Shown one piece after another: positions 1 to 13,341 of a stretch of 64,000 nucleotides of DNA. The position numbers and the translations under genes are program-made. Below the pieces are notes generated by a model. It made no database searches. It was not told the origin of the DNA and worked only from the letters and a program-made list of their open reading frames with translations. Source of the DNA: Trichoplax adhaerens (lineage: Eukaryota > Placozoa > Uniplacotomia > Trichoplacea > Trichoplacidae); assembly GCF_000150275.1 (NCBI RefSeq), contig NW_002060978.1, positions 186,001 through 250,000 of the forward strand. The letters are read 5' to 3'. The first letter of the stretch is position 1, and each line of letters opens with the position of its first letter.

Positions 1-3000
1 ACAAGAACTCTATCTTTCTCTTACACTAGATTATAAACCCAATTTTTACTAAAAAATCAACCAATTCATAGTACAGTAAATTTACCCAAACATGAATGAT
101 CATTGCTTAGATAATATAAAAACAGGTTATCTAAACATGTATCGAACATGATTAGATAAATCGTTATCAGTAAGTTGCTAATTAAGTTATCTAGCGATAA
201 CCATGTTACTGGGTAATAAATGTATAATTCATTATAAGCAAAAGTCATAGCAATTGCTTATGAATTTATAGCAACAGGAATTATACCTTTATCAAACGGT
301 TGTTAGGTACGATTATAGATAGGAAAACTTAAAAGCGAAGAAGGCAATCGGAGTCATAACTCTAGCCTATTCAGATTTCCAAAATATGCCGATCAGTTTA
401 ATGGTTCACTCAGGTATATGATCGGCACAACGATGTTGCAAAATGATATATCTCAATATAATTGATTGCACAACATGGACGTGTGCTAATCACTACCATT
501 TCCTTATAAAACAAAGTGTAGACGAAGTTGAATGAGCCTAGTTTGTATCAAGATAGTCACGAACTTGCAAGAAAATAACTACATGCATATTCATGAATTC
601 GTAGACAAGTAGACGCGGAAAAAACATGCAACAAATCTAAAATTAACCCCACCTTTTACAAAATGTATAAAATAGACAGACTTCTATTCTACCTCGACTT
701 GTACAAATTGTATTTACTTCAATAGAATGGAAGCGCTCTGACAATAATAAATCATCGGAAATGGTATTGGAATCAGTCGCATAATAGATGGACAGAAGCA
801 GTTTCCGCTTGCAAAATCATAACATTGCATAGACGTAATTACACTATTTATCCCATTATCTTAACTTCATACTATTAGCAAACGATAATTTTAATCCGCC
901 ATAAATAATCTTCCTGATTATATATTTATATCTATTAATATCCTAAGACCAGATGACAAAGTGTAAAAAACTATTGATAATGGTGCAATTAAAAAAATGA
1001 TAGATCAAGACAGTATAATGATTTAGAGGATAACTTGACAAATCAGACAGATTAGTTATTCACGTCTGCAAGTATTTGCGATATTTTTGGTCTGTTAATT
1101 GTTTTGGCCAATTCTACAGTGTTAGAATAGACAATCACGCCGTTGCTACAGAGCTCGAACGCAACAAAATGATACTCGTTCAGAAAGACTAACGGAGTAT
1201 AGTCCGAGCTTAATATCCCAATCAGTCACTAATTTGATATTGAACAAAAAAATTTTTATTTGCTTATGCTATTGCTGATTGCAATTTGCATTAATGTATT
1301 ACATGAATCAGAGGCAGAAGTGCTGTTTATTGTTTCCCTTGAGAACAGCACATGTGCCAGTGAGAATAGCGGAAACCATAGGCATCGTTAGGTAAACAAG
1401 AGATGTCACTGCTTCTCTCAACTACTGCTGCTATGAAAGAATCAACGGTCTCTATTTCACCCTCCTATCCTTATCCTTTAAATTCAATCATTGTCGCATA
1501 CGATATATAAAATTCGATAGCATAGAGATTCATCAGCGTTCTAATTAAAAACTGCAATCAAGTCTTTATTTGCTAACACTGAAATCGCAAAACAAACACA
1601 TTNTCCTGCGCGATTTGTCTGAGGCTATTCCTATTTATTATGCTAATTGCTTGATTGTAATGATTAGCATCATTTTTACTAGAATTAATTAATTTCAATT
1701 CATGTGACTAAGTGGATAATAGGCTTATGATATAATCGTTATGATTATAATCAAAAAAACAGAAATGATAACGTTAACGAGATGTTGAACACTGTACAGT
1801 ACATTATAATTATCGTTGAAGTTAGCTTGACGATCTCTCTAATCAAATCAACGATCATCGTTTAATATCAATTTTAAGTATGGTCTATTCTTGAATAGGG
1901 CAATTAAAGAAATCGACAGAAGATTTATTGTAATACAAGGATTTAGTATTATCTAGAAGTTATTAGACACCACGACAAAGTGGCTTTAATATTTAATGCA
2001 TATTGGAGTTAAGAGTTCTGTCTTCCTTCAATACTCGCATCATCTCCTATTCATCTCTAAGAACATACTGCATCATTTTAAACTGGAAAACTATATGATT
2101 AGACATAATTTCGGCTAATCTTTATCTAATATAGTACTGGTGAATACACATTTTCTCTTACACTGTAGAGCAGTAAAAGTTATAGCTTTACTTAGATTTT
2201 AAAAGTTTGCATTGCTTCATTGAACCTTAAAATCCTTCAAATTCATATATAATTATAATCATTGCTTATATAGAACTTATCTAATCAAACATAAGCTTGA
2301 TTATTAAATCTAATATCATTGCCATTGACAAAAATCTGATTATATTAAATCTATTTCCTGTTATAATGATGATGATAAATATGAATATAACAGCAATAGA
2401 ACCATACGATGTTATAATTGGTTTATTTTCTTCGTGAAAGCTAAATAAACCAAAATACTATAATGCTAGATTCTGTCAGCTAGTACAAGGCATCATTAAA
2501 AGTCTTGTTACCGTGTGAGGCAAAATAGAAACATACAGTTCGTGATTGCCATTTTTCATTCAGCAAACAATAATTATTTAGTAACAGTATAACCGAATAT
2601 TTTAGTAAGGCCACTCATACCTCAATTTGCCCATTTCTGGTAGCGATACAAAGACTACTAATTGTTCGCTATAAATTACATGCAAGCCTGCCTAATTAAT
2701 TGCCGCCAGTAAGTACTAAGAACTATTTTATTTTCCTTGTGTTACTCTTTCAATAGTTCATAATCGTACTAGAAAGATTGTTTATGTATTAACAGTAACA
2801 TTTTGACTATTATTAGAATTCAAAGTAAATATACATTATCATCTACATTATCCAATGGACTTTATAAATAAAAGTTTAAAATCCGAATTGATCAAGTTAA
2901 TTGGCGGTACAGCGTTCTTATTGATACAAATCAACAGCTGTGGGCTTATCCATTAGAACTTGAATTCATTAATTAGTATGATAATCATCCTCCATAATAA

Positions 3001-4623
3001 AAAAAAACAATTAATTGGTTGTAAAACTTGATACTTGGATTTAATTTACAGAATAAAATTATAACAACTGCATCAATCGTCAACCACTTGAATTTTACTA
3101 CTTATTAGCAAGGCCTAGGCCACTCTTGAGTCGTAATATGGCACACTTCATAAAGATCCATTTCTATTGAAGCAGAGAAAAACAGTTTACAAATAACCCC
3201 ATCTCAGGTCTCGGAATAGTTCCATTCCAGACACTTAGTTAATCTGTCTATTATATGTCTGATTTCTAGCGCGTAGACATTGTCGGCAAAACATGGATAT
3301 TGTCTAGGAAAGGAAGTAGTATTCCAAAATCGATCGTAATAGTTGATTATTATTGCCCTTTTACGATATGTAGTCCAAAGCTTTTAGACTTTGAGCATTA
3401 AAATTTAATATGTTTTTAAATAAATTGATATGATAGACTGAATAATTTTACAGCCTAATGAATATGAAGAGAATTAATCTATTCAATTGGATTGCCTTCC
3501 AAGATGATTTGCCGATTGCCAAATCTAGATAATACTAATTGTATAGTTGTCTCCAGTTCAATCCATAGTTCCCAGCATTATTGGAAATCAGCAATTATAA
3601 TTACTTCTTGTTTATTTGTAGATCAAATTCTTCCGAATTATTGATGGAAGAACTTGAAATAAGAATCATCTCTGATATTTAATAGTGTATTATTATTTTA
3701 TTGAAAACTTTCTTATTGTTTATAAGCATTCCAACACGAACAGTATCCAATTTTAGGACCTTTCTGCGAATAAATCGAAACAGTTCCAATCGTTAATTGA
3801 TTCAAAATGGTTAAAAATATAGGAGATACGCTATTCCTTATATTAAATAACAGATGAGATATTCCCTATATTAAATGATTTTCTAACTAAAGGACTATCT
3901 TAAGTTTATGATAGCGATCAGCAAGACAAGCTAGCAGTAAAATTATAGCAAAATTCACATCATGTATGCAAGATGTTGCTAGAATCTAGAAATTATAGTA
4001 TTAGCCTAAACTTTAGTTATTGCCCGGTTTAATAGGAGTCTACTAGATTAACTATGAGCAATTATTGAATCGACATCTTCGTAATCAATATTACTATTTA
4101 TCTTTACTGAATGCAGATAACCCAAAATTAAAAGAGAACGATTCAAGTTACATGATTGAAGTTGGACATGATCGAAACTGTCTTTTATGATTAAATTAAT
4201 AAAATGAATAAGTATTCATAAAGAAAGCTTGAATAATGAAAACGTCTATTGATATTTTTACTATATGAGTTATGGTACATGCAGCTATCATTACTAGGAA
4301 TGGAATGAATGCAAACCGAGTTCACTGTGGAAAGATAAACTTTCGCTAGACATTCTAAAGTACTTTCATAATTGCATTATGGTCGCATTGATGGTACTTT
4401 TGATAATTTGAGACAATCAACAAATAGACTAAGGTGATGATTAAGGTTGGCAATGTTGACAATTTGAAAACGATCATTTCAATGCCTTCATTAATATTAC
4501 ATTGTTGATGTGTAAAATCAATCAAATTAGGCGTGGGAAATAACCACATTCGATCATCATTCTAGATGAGACAAAAAACATAGTAGTACAGATGCAGCGG
4601 TGATTATAAAAAGCCTCTTGGTC

Positions 4624-4662
4624 CATCAACTGTTGTCACTTTTCATGCTGATACAGTTGATG
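4624..4662. repeat. Short inverted repeat
   Basis: Two perfect 10-base arms, CATCAACTGT at 4624-4633 and ACAGTTGATG at 4653-4662, flank a 19-base spacer. This could fold as a small hairpin. In AT-rich DNA of this length one such pair may be chance, and no function is claimed. Confidence 0.3.
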
Positions 4663-7230
4663 ATAACAGTAGCCTAATTAATGCTATAGTTATTACTTAA
4701 ATTATAGTTGAGTTGTCGGTGGATATCAAAGCGAATAATATAAGCATTGAATACTGGAAGTGGCTTGAATCTCTTAGGTCAGTATTGAACTTTCCCTTTT
4801 TTGTCTATCAAGAGATTAAAATTCGTCTAGTCTAGCTTAGATACTGTTGACAGCCAAAATAGTTTTTAGTCTTATTTAATCATGTTTTAAATAGGAGGAA
4901 ACAACATCTTATTTGAACGTACTAGATTAGCAAAATATGTTTTAATAAATGCAATTACATAAAGGTAATTGCGGAAATGTTGAAACGATGTTAGCTAAAC
5001 TATCAACGTAATCATTTTAGTGAGCAATTACCAACCATGAATTTATTCTGACATCATTTTAGCTCCAAAAAATTTTTCAACGCCTATTTGGTGCTAGTCA
5101 TACTTGAAGCCATACTTGACCAATCTACTTGGATATTATCCCTGTTAAACTTGCCTTTCGTGTTTGTTTTCACGCAGTGGCTAATTCAAGATTGTATTCT
5201 TAGCCCAAGAATACAAGTATCGACAAGCAAAACTCTTAGCGTTAATTTATGTCAATCTTTAATCTATGAGTTATCAGAATCTTGATTGGGTGATCCCTGA
5301 ATCCTTGGAATAATTGAAAATTGCCTTTTAAGAAATCTTCAAGCTTCAATAGCATTGCAGAAATTATTCCATCTCCCAAATTTTCTATACTTTTAGTTGG
5401 TTTCCAGCCATCGATAAAGTGCCAATTTTTATTGGGATTTGATCTAACTCGTATAACGTACTCGTATCGTCCGTCAATCAGAAAGAAGATTAGGTAAGAA
5501 CGAAATAAGTTTTTTTACTGCTATCGTTTTATATCCCTCTTTTTTCTATTTTAAAGTCTTCAAAGCTCGTCCATGAACTTAGTCTACTTGCTATTGTTTT
5601 CATATATCTTACTGGCTTTTAATTGGAATTTATCATTATTTTCCACTTTCATTTTATGAATACGTTGTTGGTAATATACCATAGCAAAATAGATATTTTG
5701 ATTTTTTTCAATTAAACCTATCCATTATTGCTTATATCCAGATATTCTTAAGTATCATAATTAGAAAGGTTGAACAAGCCAATTTTTTATCCTATAAATT
5801 ACAGTCTTCTGACGGATTTTATTGTACAGTATTGTAATTGCATATTACTGTTGCTCATCGATTGTAACGAAAACGATTGGAAATGACTTTAATTATAGAT
5901 TATTTTTCTATTCTGACATTTTGCCTTGACTCGATCTCACCCTATGCTGTTACTATCAATAATTACTTAGCAGATCAATATGATATTCAATTATGTTATT
6001 ATACTATGTTGGGTATCCAAAATAAACCTTTCGAAAGACTGGAGATTGGGAACCTTTATGAAGGCTTTCTATCTTAACAAGTACCAGTACATGTATCAAA
6101 ATATTAAATCATGATATATCGTAACACTGTCTGATCCTACTTTATTTCCTAGCATTATAACCAAAATTAATATTAGATTACTAATCTTTGACTGTATTGC
6201 ACGTAAGCGACAACGAAAGGAAATGTACCATCGTGCGATGCCTAGATTTTATATATTTAAAATTCTACTGTCTTTTACTGTATTAAGCGCCAGCTATTTT
6301 CTTCATCACAATATCGCTTGTATAATAACATGATTAGCAATATTATCACCTATCCATTTTCATAATTACTAGTGCTGTTGTAAAGCATCGGTAGCGAATG
6401 AGTCTCACACCGCGTTAATTTATTAATGCTGTTCAAATTTTCCACTATTCTTGAAAAGGTTGCGCTGCTAAGGATAGAATGCTTTTTATTTTAGAATTCT
6501 TCTTTGTTACAAAACAGCTATAAATTACACCATTTATGATCGATTTCATGGCAACAGTAGTGGAATAGGCTTTTATAAGGGCTATCCTTTGGCCAAAATC
6601 CATTGACAAGATGACATTCACATCGTAGGGAATTAGAATAACGAGATGTTGTTAATCATGATTATGTTGATTAATTTGTTGGTTTATATTGTCAGTCGTA
6701 ATTAATGATCTATTCATCCATTTAATTTACCATGGATAGGAGACAGTGCCAATATTGTCAATTATTAGCTATGAATTGTAAGGTCATTTCATAATTATTT
6801 CAATACTATAACGCTAAATGAGAGGTTACGTGCTATTTAAATTTGGTAATTGGAGCAGGAAAGATGTGCATTCGAATGAAGAAATGATCATTATATTCCA
6901 TTACAAGTTGATAGCTACTTTATGCTAATTCTTTCAGTCAATGGGATGGATAATGAACTTGTTCAATCTGGTGCTTGTAAACCAAGATAATACTAATAAG
7001 TTAGATAGAAAGAACCGAGATTGTACTTGTAGAGTTGAATTTGATTAGGTAACAAAGTTGAGCTTTCAATGGATGTTACAGAGAGTGCTTCATTTTTATT
7101 TCTTCGCAGCTTGTTGGAAACATTCTCATATTATTTATATGCTTTAACTGTGGTGCTTTGCGAGCGAAACACACATCTACTTTAAATGTTGTAAAGACTA
7201 TTGATTCGTACTTTAGAAAATTGAGAAGTA

Positions 7231-7488
7231 GTTCTTAATTGATGTTAAATTATAATCAATTCTTGATGGTCCAGTAAGGGGCATTAGATCAATTCTATCG
7301 TCAATATAGTACAAATCTAAGTAGTAAAGATCAAATGATGGTAGCATTCATCTTCCCTAAGTTCTTAATTGACTTTTAATTATAATCATTTCTTGATAAT
7401 GTAAACGGCAATAGATCAACTCTTTCATCATTATATTACCAATTTAAGTAGTGAAAATCAGATGATATTAGCGCTCACCTTCTTTAGT
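7231..7488. repeat. Tandem duplication, about 129-bp unit, two copies
   Basis: The segment beginning AGTTCTTAATTGA at 7231 recurs at 7360 with scattered substitutions and small indels. The shared order of blocks runs through CAATTCTTGAT, AGATCAA, TCATCA-like and AGTAGT-AAGATCA-like motifs to about 7488. Both copies are clearly diverged, so this is an old local duplication. No coding potential is visible in it. Confidence 0.6.
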
Positions 7489-10400
7489 TAATTGAATTTG
7501 ATATAAGCGGTAAGTTTTTCCTTTATATCGCTTAACATATCAACAGTAATTTGTTGATAGTTAGAGTGGATAATGTAGGCTATCATTCTATTTGTAATCA
7601 TATCTTTAATTTCTCGTAAGTTCATTTTGGGCAGACAGTTAAATGGATTAATATATTTTGAAGATATTGATACAAATGAGATGGGGCTCTGATCGTGTTG
7701 GCCTCGGCAAATTTGTTCATTATTTTTGAGATTCAAGGTTTGAAATCATCAAGAGATTATTAGTTCTAGCCCCAATCGTTTTATTACTAAGGATCTATTT
7801 TTATTATTACTAGAGTTTACGGATAGCGGTTTTAATTCACGTTACTTTCATTTATTCATATTTTCCCTCCATTTATCTAAGCAGCCAACTTAACTGTCTT
7901 CTTTGTCGCTTTTATATAGTTTAAACCAATCATACGAATACTTATCTTTAGCAATTCATTCCACATTCTTAAGACCTAATGTTACATAAGCCTGTATTTA
8001 GATACATCATGTTTAGATTTGATTTGTTTGCGGTTATGCAGTGGTTTATATTCATTTTATTAGTATTATTTCTATAATTATGTACAACGTTCATTTAGTC
8101 CCATAAACATCTTGGTTATCGTTATCAGATTTCTATCATTCAAAGCCAGTTAATAATTTCATTCCAAACTTCTTTATTAATTTATCAGCGACAATTCTAG
8201 TTACATTATGGGCTTAGAACGGTCAGGATTTCAAATTCATTACGATATTTTCCTATAATAGGCTTAATTTACTTCGTGATCGGTTTCATTTTCTATTCCA
8301 TAAGGTACCGTAATCAACTTACTAAACTAGAAAGTTTTACCTTAGAGGGGAATTTCAGTCGTGCTTATTTGGCGATAGTAACTATTTTTACCAGTTTACC
8401 ACCGTTCAGTTTCTGTCTTTTCAAGACTTGAAGCTTTTGAAACGAGTCTTATTGATATTGTGGGCTTACGCATATAGTAGAATTGAATAGTGAATAAATT
8501 TTTAGTAATGAATGAACGCGAAATATAGCCATACAAAGTAACTATTTCTCGTCGCGATAGATGGCACGGCGGTATTAAAAATTTATAAAGTTCAAAGTCT
8601 TGTTTTGGCATGATAGTTAGTATACATATGGAGGCAAGATCCTCTTTACTTATTGACCATTCTAACTCATAGATGACTAATTGCTATTCACTCTTTGGAT
8701 AGTCCAAACAATAAACCACACAGAAAAAGTTGACATGAAGATCTATTTCTTATTCGTCAATGTCTTTATGATTACTCAGTACTTTTGTAATAGTATTCTC
8801 TATTCTACCATCCGTTCAATTGGGTCACATTATCATTCTTAGAGTCTTGTGAGTTATTTCACGCCTTAATTATTTCGAGACCGGATTAGACGCCGTGTAT
8901 TATGCGCGAATTTCCATTCCTCCTAGGATAGAGACTCTGCAACAGCAGATTATTTCATGAAGGATATTCTCATTGGATAAAATCGTAATGACCTTATTCG
9001 ATATTGAAAATCAGCTATATTGGGATATTACTCCATTAATGGCGATAATTGCTTGAATCTAGCAATATCAGTGAGTGTATATTGATCTATAATTAGTTTC
9101 TATTTCCCTTCATATCATCATCTGAACTCCCGACGTAGGAAATTGATTATTCATTTATCGACTCAAAATAACCTCATCTTCTGTGGAAGAAATCTTAATA
9201 TAGAAAGATCAGGGTTTTAGATGTTGCCGATTGATTTAGATATGGACTAAATGAATGAGTAAATCAACATTATTGGAAGAATTTCCTCTTTTATTTATTT
9301 CTTTCATGCCATCTTGCCTACTTACAACTGCTGTATTTGTCGGTTAGTTCCTGGTCGTGGCTTCTGTTAACCCGATTGTTTTAATTTCTTTTCGATCTAA
9401 CTAGGTGAGCAACTATCTATTGTAATCCCCCTCCCTGATTAGATTGCTTACATCCTAGACCGTTGTCCTAGTTTTCTATCGTCAATTTAACCTTGAGCTG
9501 ATCTTTCGACACTTAACATTAATCGCCGATTAACCATTATGTCGTTTATTCCTTATGTACTACAATTTACCTCGTATTGAAGTTATAATACTAGTAAGGC
9601 CAACGACTTCCTTATTGCCATCATTCTGCTCTACATAAAGGGATTTTCCAGCGTTACAGCTACTGTTCTTTAAAATTGATCGCCTAGTATTCCATCTTTA
9701 GTCTAACATCTTATTTACATTGAAACAATCGTCGATCATTATCACCTCATAGCCATTTATTCCAATTTTTCTTTATCAGGAGATTCTTAGCGCTTCATTG
9801 ACAGAATAGACAGGCATTTCTAGGAATATTGTAAATTTTCTATTTGTTTCAATGATTCCATCCTCTTTAACCATAGATGGGGCTTTGTTTCTACTGTGTT
9901 ATTGTCTTCTATCTATTATGCTGTCTGATTTGAGGAAGTAGAGGACAGAAATTGGCGATTTATTTCAACCGCTATTTTTACTCTATCATCAATCACTAGA
10001 TATAAAATTTACTCCTAATTTTAAACCATATTCCAGTGATCATTTATTTCACTCAATTGCTCTTTCTGACTTGATAGTTATGACTTCTTACAACGGTAGA
10101 AATCAATTCTTAATCATTTTGCCAAGTTAAAGCAGAACTTGCTAATAGTCAAAAGATTGTAAACTTCAATATTTTGTTTTACTGGATAAATTTCTAATCG
10201 GTATCAAATTTGTTTTCACTATTTCCAAATTGATGTGTATGAAGGTTAATATTGCAGGATAGATAAGGTACAGGCTCATTTTTACATAAGCTACTAAATG
10301 TTTTAGCGACTAGAATTTTCAATTGCATAAACTCAAGAATTAGACATCAGTTTGCTTAGCTTATGTAATTACAAACATTGACAAAGTGCATATTACATGA

Positions 10401-12177
10401 GTCTTTAGGTTACAATTTTATGCCATTGGATAAGTAATCTACGCGTTATATTTTTCTTATTTTCCTGTTTCAATGTTGAACAATATATCATCATTAATGC
10501 TATTAAATTTAGATACAGTTTCAATCTTAGAAGATGGAAAGATATTTAAGACACTTCTTACATCTGTTTTTCACTGCCTACACCGCACCTTGAACATCAG
10601 TTAGTCAAATTAAAATCGTCCTTTTTCTTTAGTAACAACATATCAACTTGTGTAGTATCATTAGAAGAAACTTATTTTACTCAAATCATTATTCTAGAAA
10701 TAATATTTGCTATTGTTGCTTTTTTTAACGGATATTTTTATCAACATTATTACTATAGACTAGTTACGTTATCATATTACATAAGGTGCATTGCTACAAC
10801 TATTTATTTAATGTGGTATAGTTCAAGCCTTGAATAGATCATTCTGTTAGGATACGGTTACTGTAATTATTTTACTAATCAGTTATCAGCTGCCTTATTA
10901 TTCTTGTTATCGTATTTTATTTCAGAGCAATCAGCTGACTATCAACGTTCTTGTTCGATCTCTTTTAAAAATTTTAATTGTAACAGACTCAATGATATAA
11001 ATAGGATATAATTTTACTTTAAATAAGATACTGCCATTAAATATTCTGATTGTATTGGTATTCTAAACTTTAATACTATTTATGATAGGTTGGCTATTTA
11101 TTTTGTAAATGATACTTTTATTACTGCAAGTTAAAGCTGCTATACGATCTACATCAGCCACCGATCCTAATGACTCCGTAATCTATCAATCAATCGATCT
11201 TAATCATTTTATTGGCTATTACTGAAAGAATCGATATTGTACAGTATAATTATAGAGCTAAAGCGGAACCGTAAATCGAAAGTATTAAGAAGTTTACCAG
11301 TGATAATTTGTCAAAGATATTTTATAGTAGATTAACATTTTGGCTAAATCTAAATCACAATACCATCGGTTCTGGGTACATCTATTCAAATCAATTCAAT
11401 TAGAGTCAAAGGGTGACTTGGATTGAATATTACCGCAAATAATCCATCTACTTATCAATTCTTCATAAAATCGAACAGCGGACATCAAGTATAAACAAGA
11501 AATCCACCAACTTCGCCTAGCAATACTTTAATTCCTTTGCTAATGCAAGTCGCTAATCTTGGAATGACCATTTCTTTTAAATTATAACTCTGCATTGGTA
11601 ACTGTAATAAAACTTTAGAATCGGTATCTTCAACTTAATTCCAATTTCTATAATTTCCAATGCTAATTTGGACTCGAAATAGTTTCTTTAAACTTTAATA
11701 TCTTAACGTAGCATTTCTTAAGCAAGAATTTAAGGAAATTGTAGAGCTACATCAGGTGTTCAATAATTTATGATATTTTATTATAGTTTAATAACTGATG
11801 TGTCAATTTCGACCCAAAGCTAACACGAATATAATAATATCATTGCTATATTAATCAATATTCTTTAAGATTTCTGTAGTCACTAATTCAATATTAATTG
11901 CAATTTGTATTAATTATAAGTCCATAACTCGATTTTTAGCTATTGATGAAAAAACTTAATTATTACCTCCGATATAGTAACTTGAACGGTAATTATTATT
12001 TCACCATTTAAACTCCCAAGAAATTAGTCTATTTTAGCTATAGGACTGGATTTTGAATACAATTATTTGATATTGTCAATTTTAATACTTAATTAAAGAG
12101 TTTAAGCTTACTTTTCTGACATCATTTGTTGAACCTGATTCAAGTAAAACATTGGTAGATTGATTTAAACTGCAATC

Positions 12178-13341
12178 ATGGACAACCTTACCATCCAATC
12201 AACAACCAAACCTATTGACCAATTTAAACTTAATTCCTATGTTACAAAACGGCAGATATATGGTTTTGGTATTACCTTTTCCATTATTGCAGTAGCCTGT
12301 GTCATCTCAAATTTGATCATGATATTAGCTATTATACGCAATCGCTACCGCAACATGTGGACTGTAACTAACTACTATATCTTCAATATGGCTCTGGTCG
12401 ATTTATTGACAGGATCAATAGTCATTCCATGTCGAACTGCTCAGTTTGCGTTCCTCTATTGGTTTCTGGGTCGATTTTTGTGTGTTATTCATATTACTGT
12501 TGAGAAACTGTTATTTTGCTGCAGCATCTACACGTTAACATTAATGGCATTTGCACGATATCAAGCTATTGTTAACCCGTTAAACAGCAATTATCACTTC
12601 AAAGGAGCGCTTTGGAGATTAGGGGTAATCTGGTTACTCTCCATTGCTTCTTGTATACCGTTAATAATTCATATGCCGTTTCAAGTTTATACCTTAAAAA
12701 GACCCTATATACTAAGCAATCACGATTGTCAACCTACATTTAGATCAAGAGAGGAATCCGAGCTCTACTTACGAATCTATTATGCTTTATTCATGTTTTT
12801 CGCTTTCTTTTTGCCTTTAATTATTATTTCTTATTGCTATTTTAAAATCTATCAAACTTTACGTAACCGTAAGCGTGATTCGACATTAAAGTCGACAATG
12901 AAGAATTATTCCAAATCGATCAAGCGAACAAATAGAAAAGTAATCCATATGTTATTGACCATTACCGTCCTATTTTTTATAAGCTGGTTTCCACATAACT
13001 TTTCAATTATACTTTTAAATGTTGCCGGTCTAAATAAGGTTTGGATTAAAAGTTATAAAGATTACCTTAGTTATATCAATATTGGTCAGACGGGCAAGGT
13101 TTTATCCTATTTAAACAGTTGCCAAAACTTTTTTGTCTGCTTGATATTTAATAAGTCATTCCAAGATGCCATTGCTGACATTTTAACTTTGGGTTATTAT
13201 AAGAGAACGGAGTCGTTGTTTAGTTATCAAGCAAGCAATGTGAGCTCAACTCATCGTGTTAATGACCATGCTGAATTAACTCGCAATGAATCTTTGCCGG
13301 AAAAGAATCCTCTTGGGTCTGACGCACCAACCCATGTATAA
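12178..13341 (+). CDS. Class A (rhodopsin-like) G protein-coupled receptor, atypical motifs
   Basis: This single-exon gene encodes 387 residues with seven hydrophobic segments at about 28-53, 64-88, 102-124, 147-167, 200-226, 255-281 and 303-325. The short N-terminus has one early N-glycosylation sequon (NLT, 3-5). Class A landmarks are visible: N45 in TM1, MALVD with Asp75 in TM2, Cys102 at the top of TM3 pairing with Cys184 in loop 2, and SWFP at 269-272 in TM6. Two signatures are altered: the DRY site reads ARY (126-128), and the NPxxY site reads NFFVC (317-321) within an otherwise typical LNSC context. The third loop is basic (230-254). The layout suggests the peptide/amine receptor branch, but the ligand cannot be told. 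The start at 12178 is the first ATG of the open frame and gives a normal extracellular tail. Confidence 0.93.
   Translation: MDNLTIQSTTKPIDQFKLNSYVTKRQIYGFGITFSIIAVACVISNLIMILAIIRNRYRNMWTVTNYYIFNMALVDLLTGSIVIPCRTAQFAFLYWFLGRFLCVIHITVEKLLFCCSIYTLTLMAFARYQAIVNPLNSNYHFKGALWRLGVIWLLSIASCIPLIIHMPFQVYTLKRPYILSNHDCQPTFRSREESELYLRIYYALFMFFAFFLPLIIISYCYFKIYQTLRNRKRDSTLKSTMKNYSKSIKRTNRKVIHMLLTITVLFFISWFPHNFSIILLNVAGLNKVWIKSYKDYLSYINIGQTGKVLSYLNSCQNFFVCLIFNKSFQDAIADILTLGYYKRTESLFSYQASNVSSTHRVNDHAELTRNESLPEKNPLGSDAPTHV

Larger units (their letters stand above)
1..12177. other. Gene-poor AT-rich stretch
   Basis: I see no coding exon I can support across these 12 kb on either strand. The open frames present are short (60-82 codons), AT-driven and without recognisable domains. 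A tandem duplication near 7231-7488 and a small inverted repeat at 4624-4662 are listed separately. One undetermined base is at 1603. The stretch could hold distal exons, introns of a gene outside the window, or regulatory DNA of the GPCR that follows. Confidence 0.5.

Noticed and set aside
7488-7736. 82-codon minus-strand frame as a gene
   Set aside because: Starts from a non-ATG codon, has no recognised domain, no clear splice borders and no conserved neighbour; kept only as a remark.
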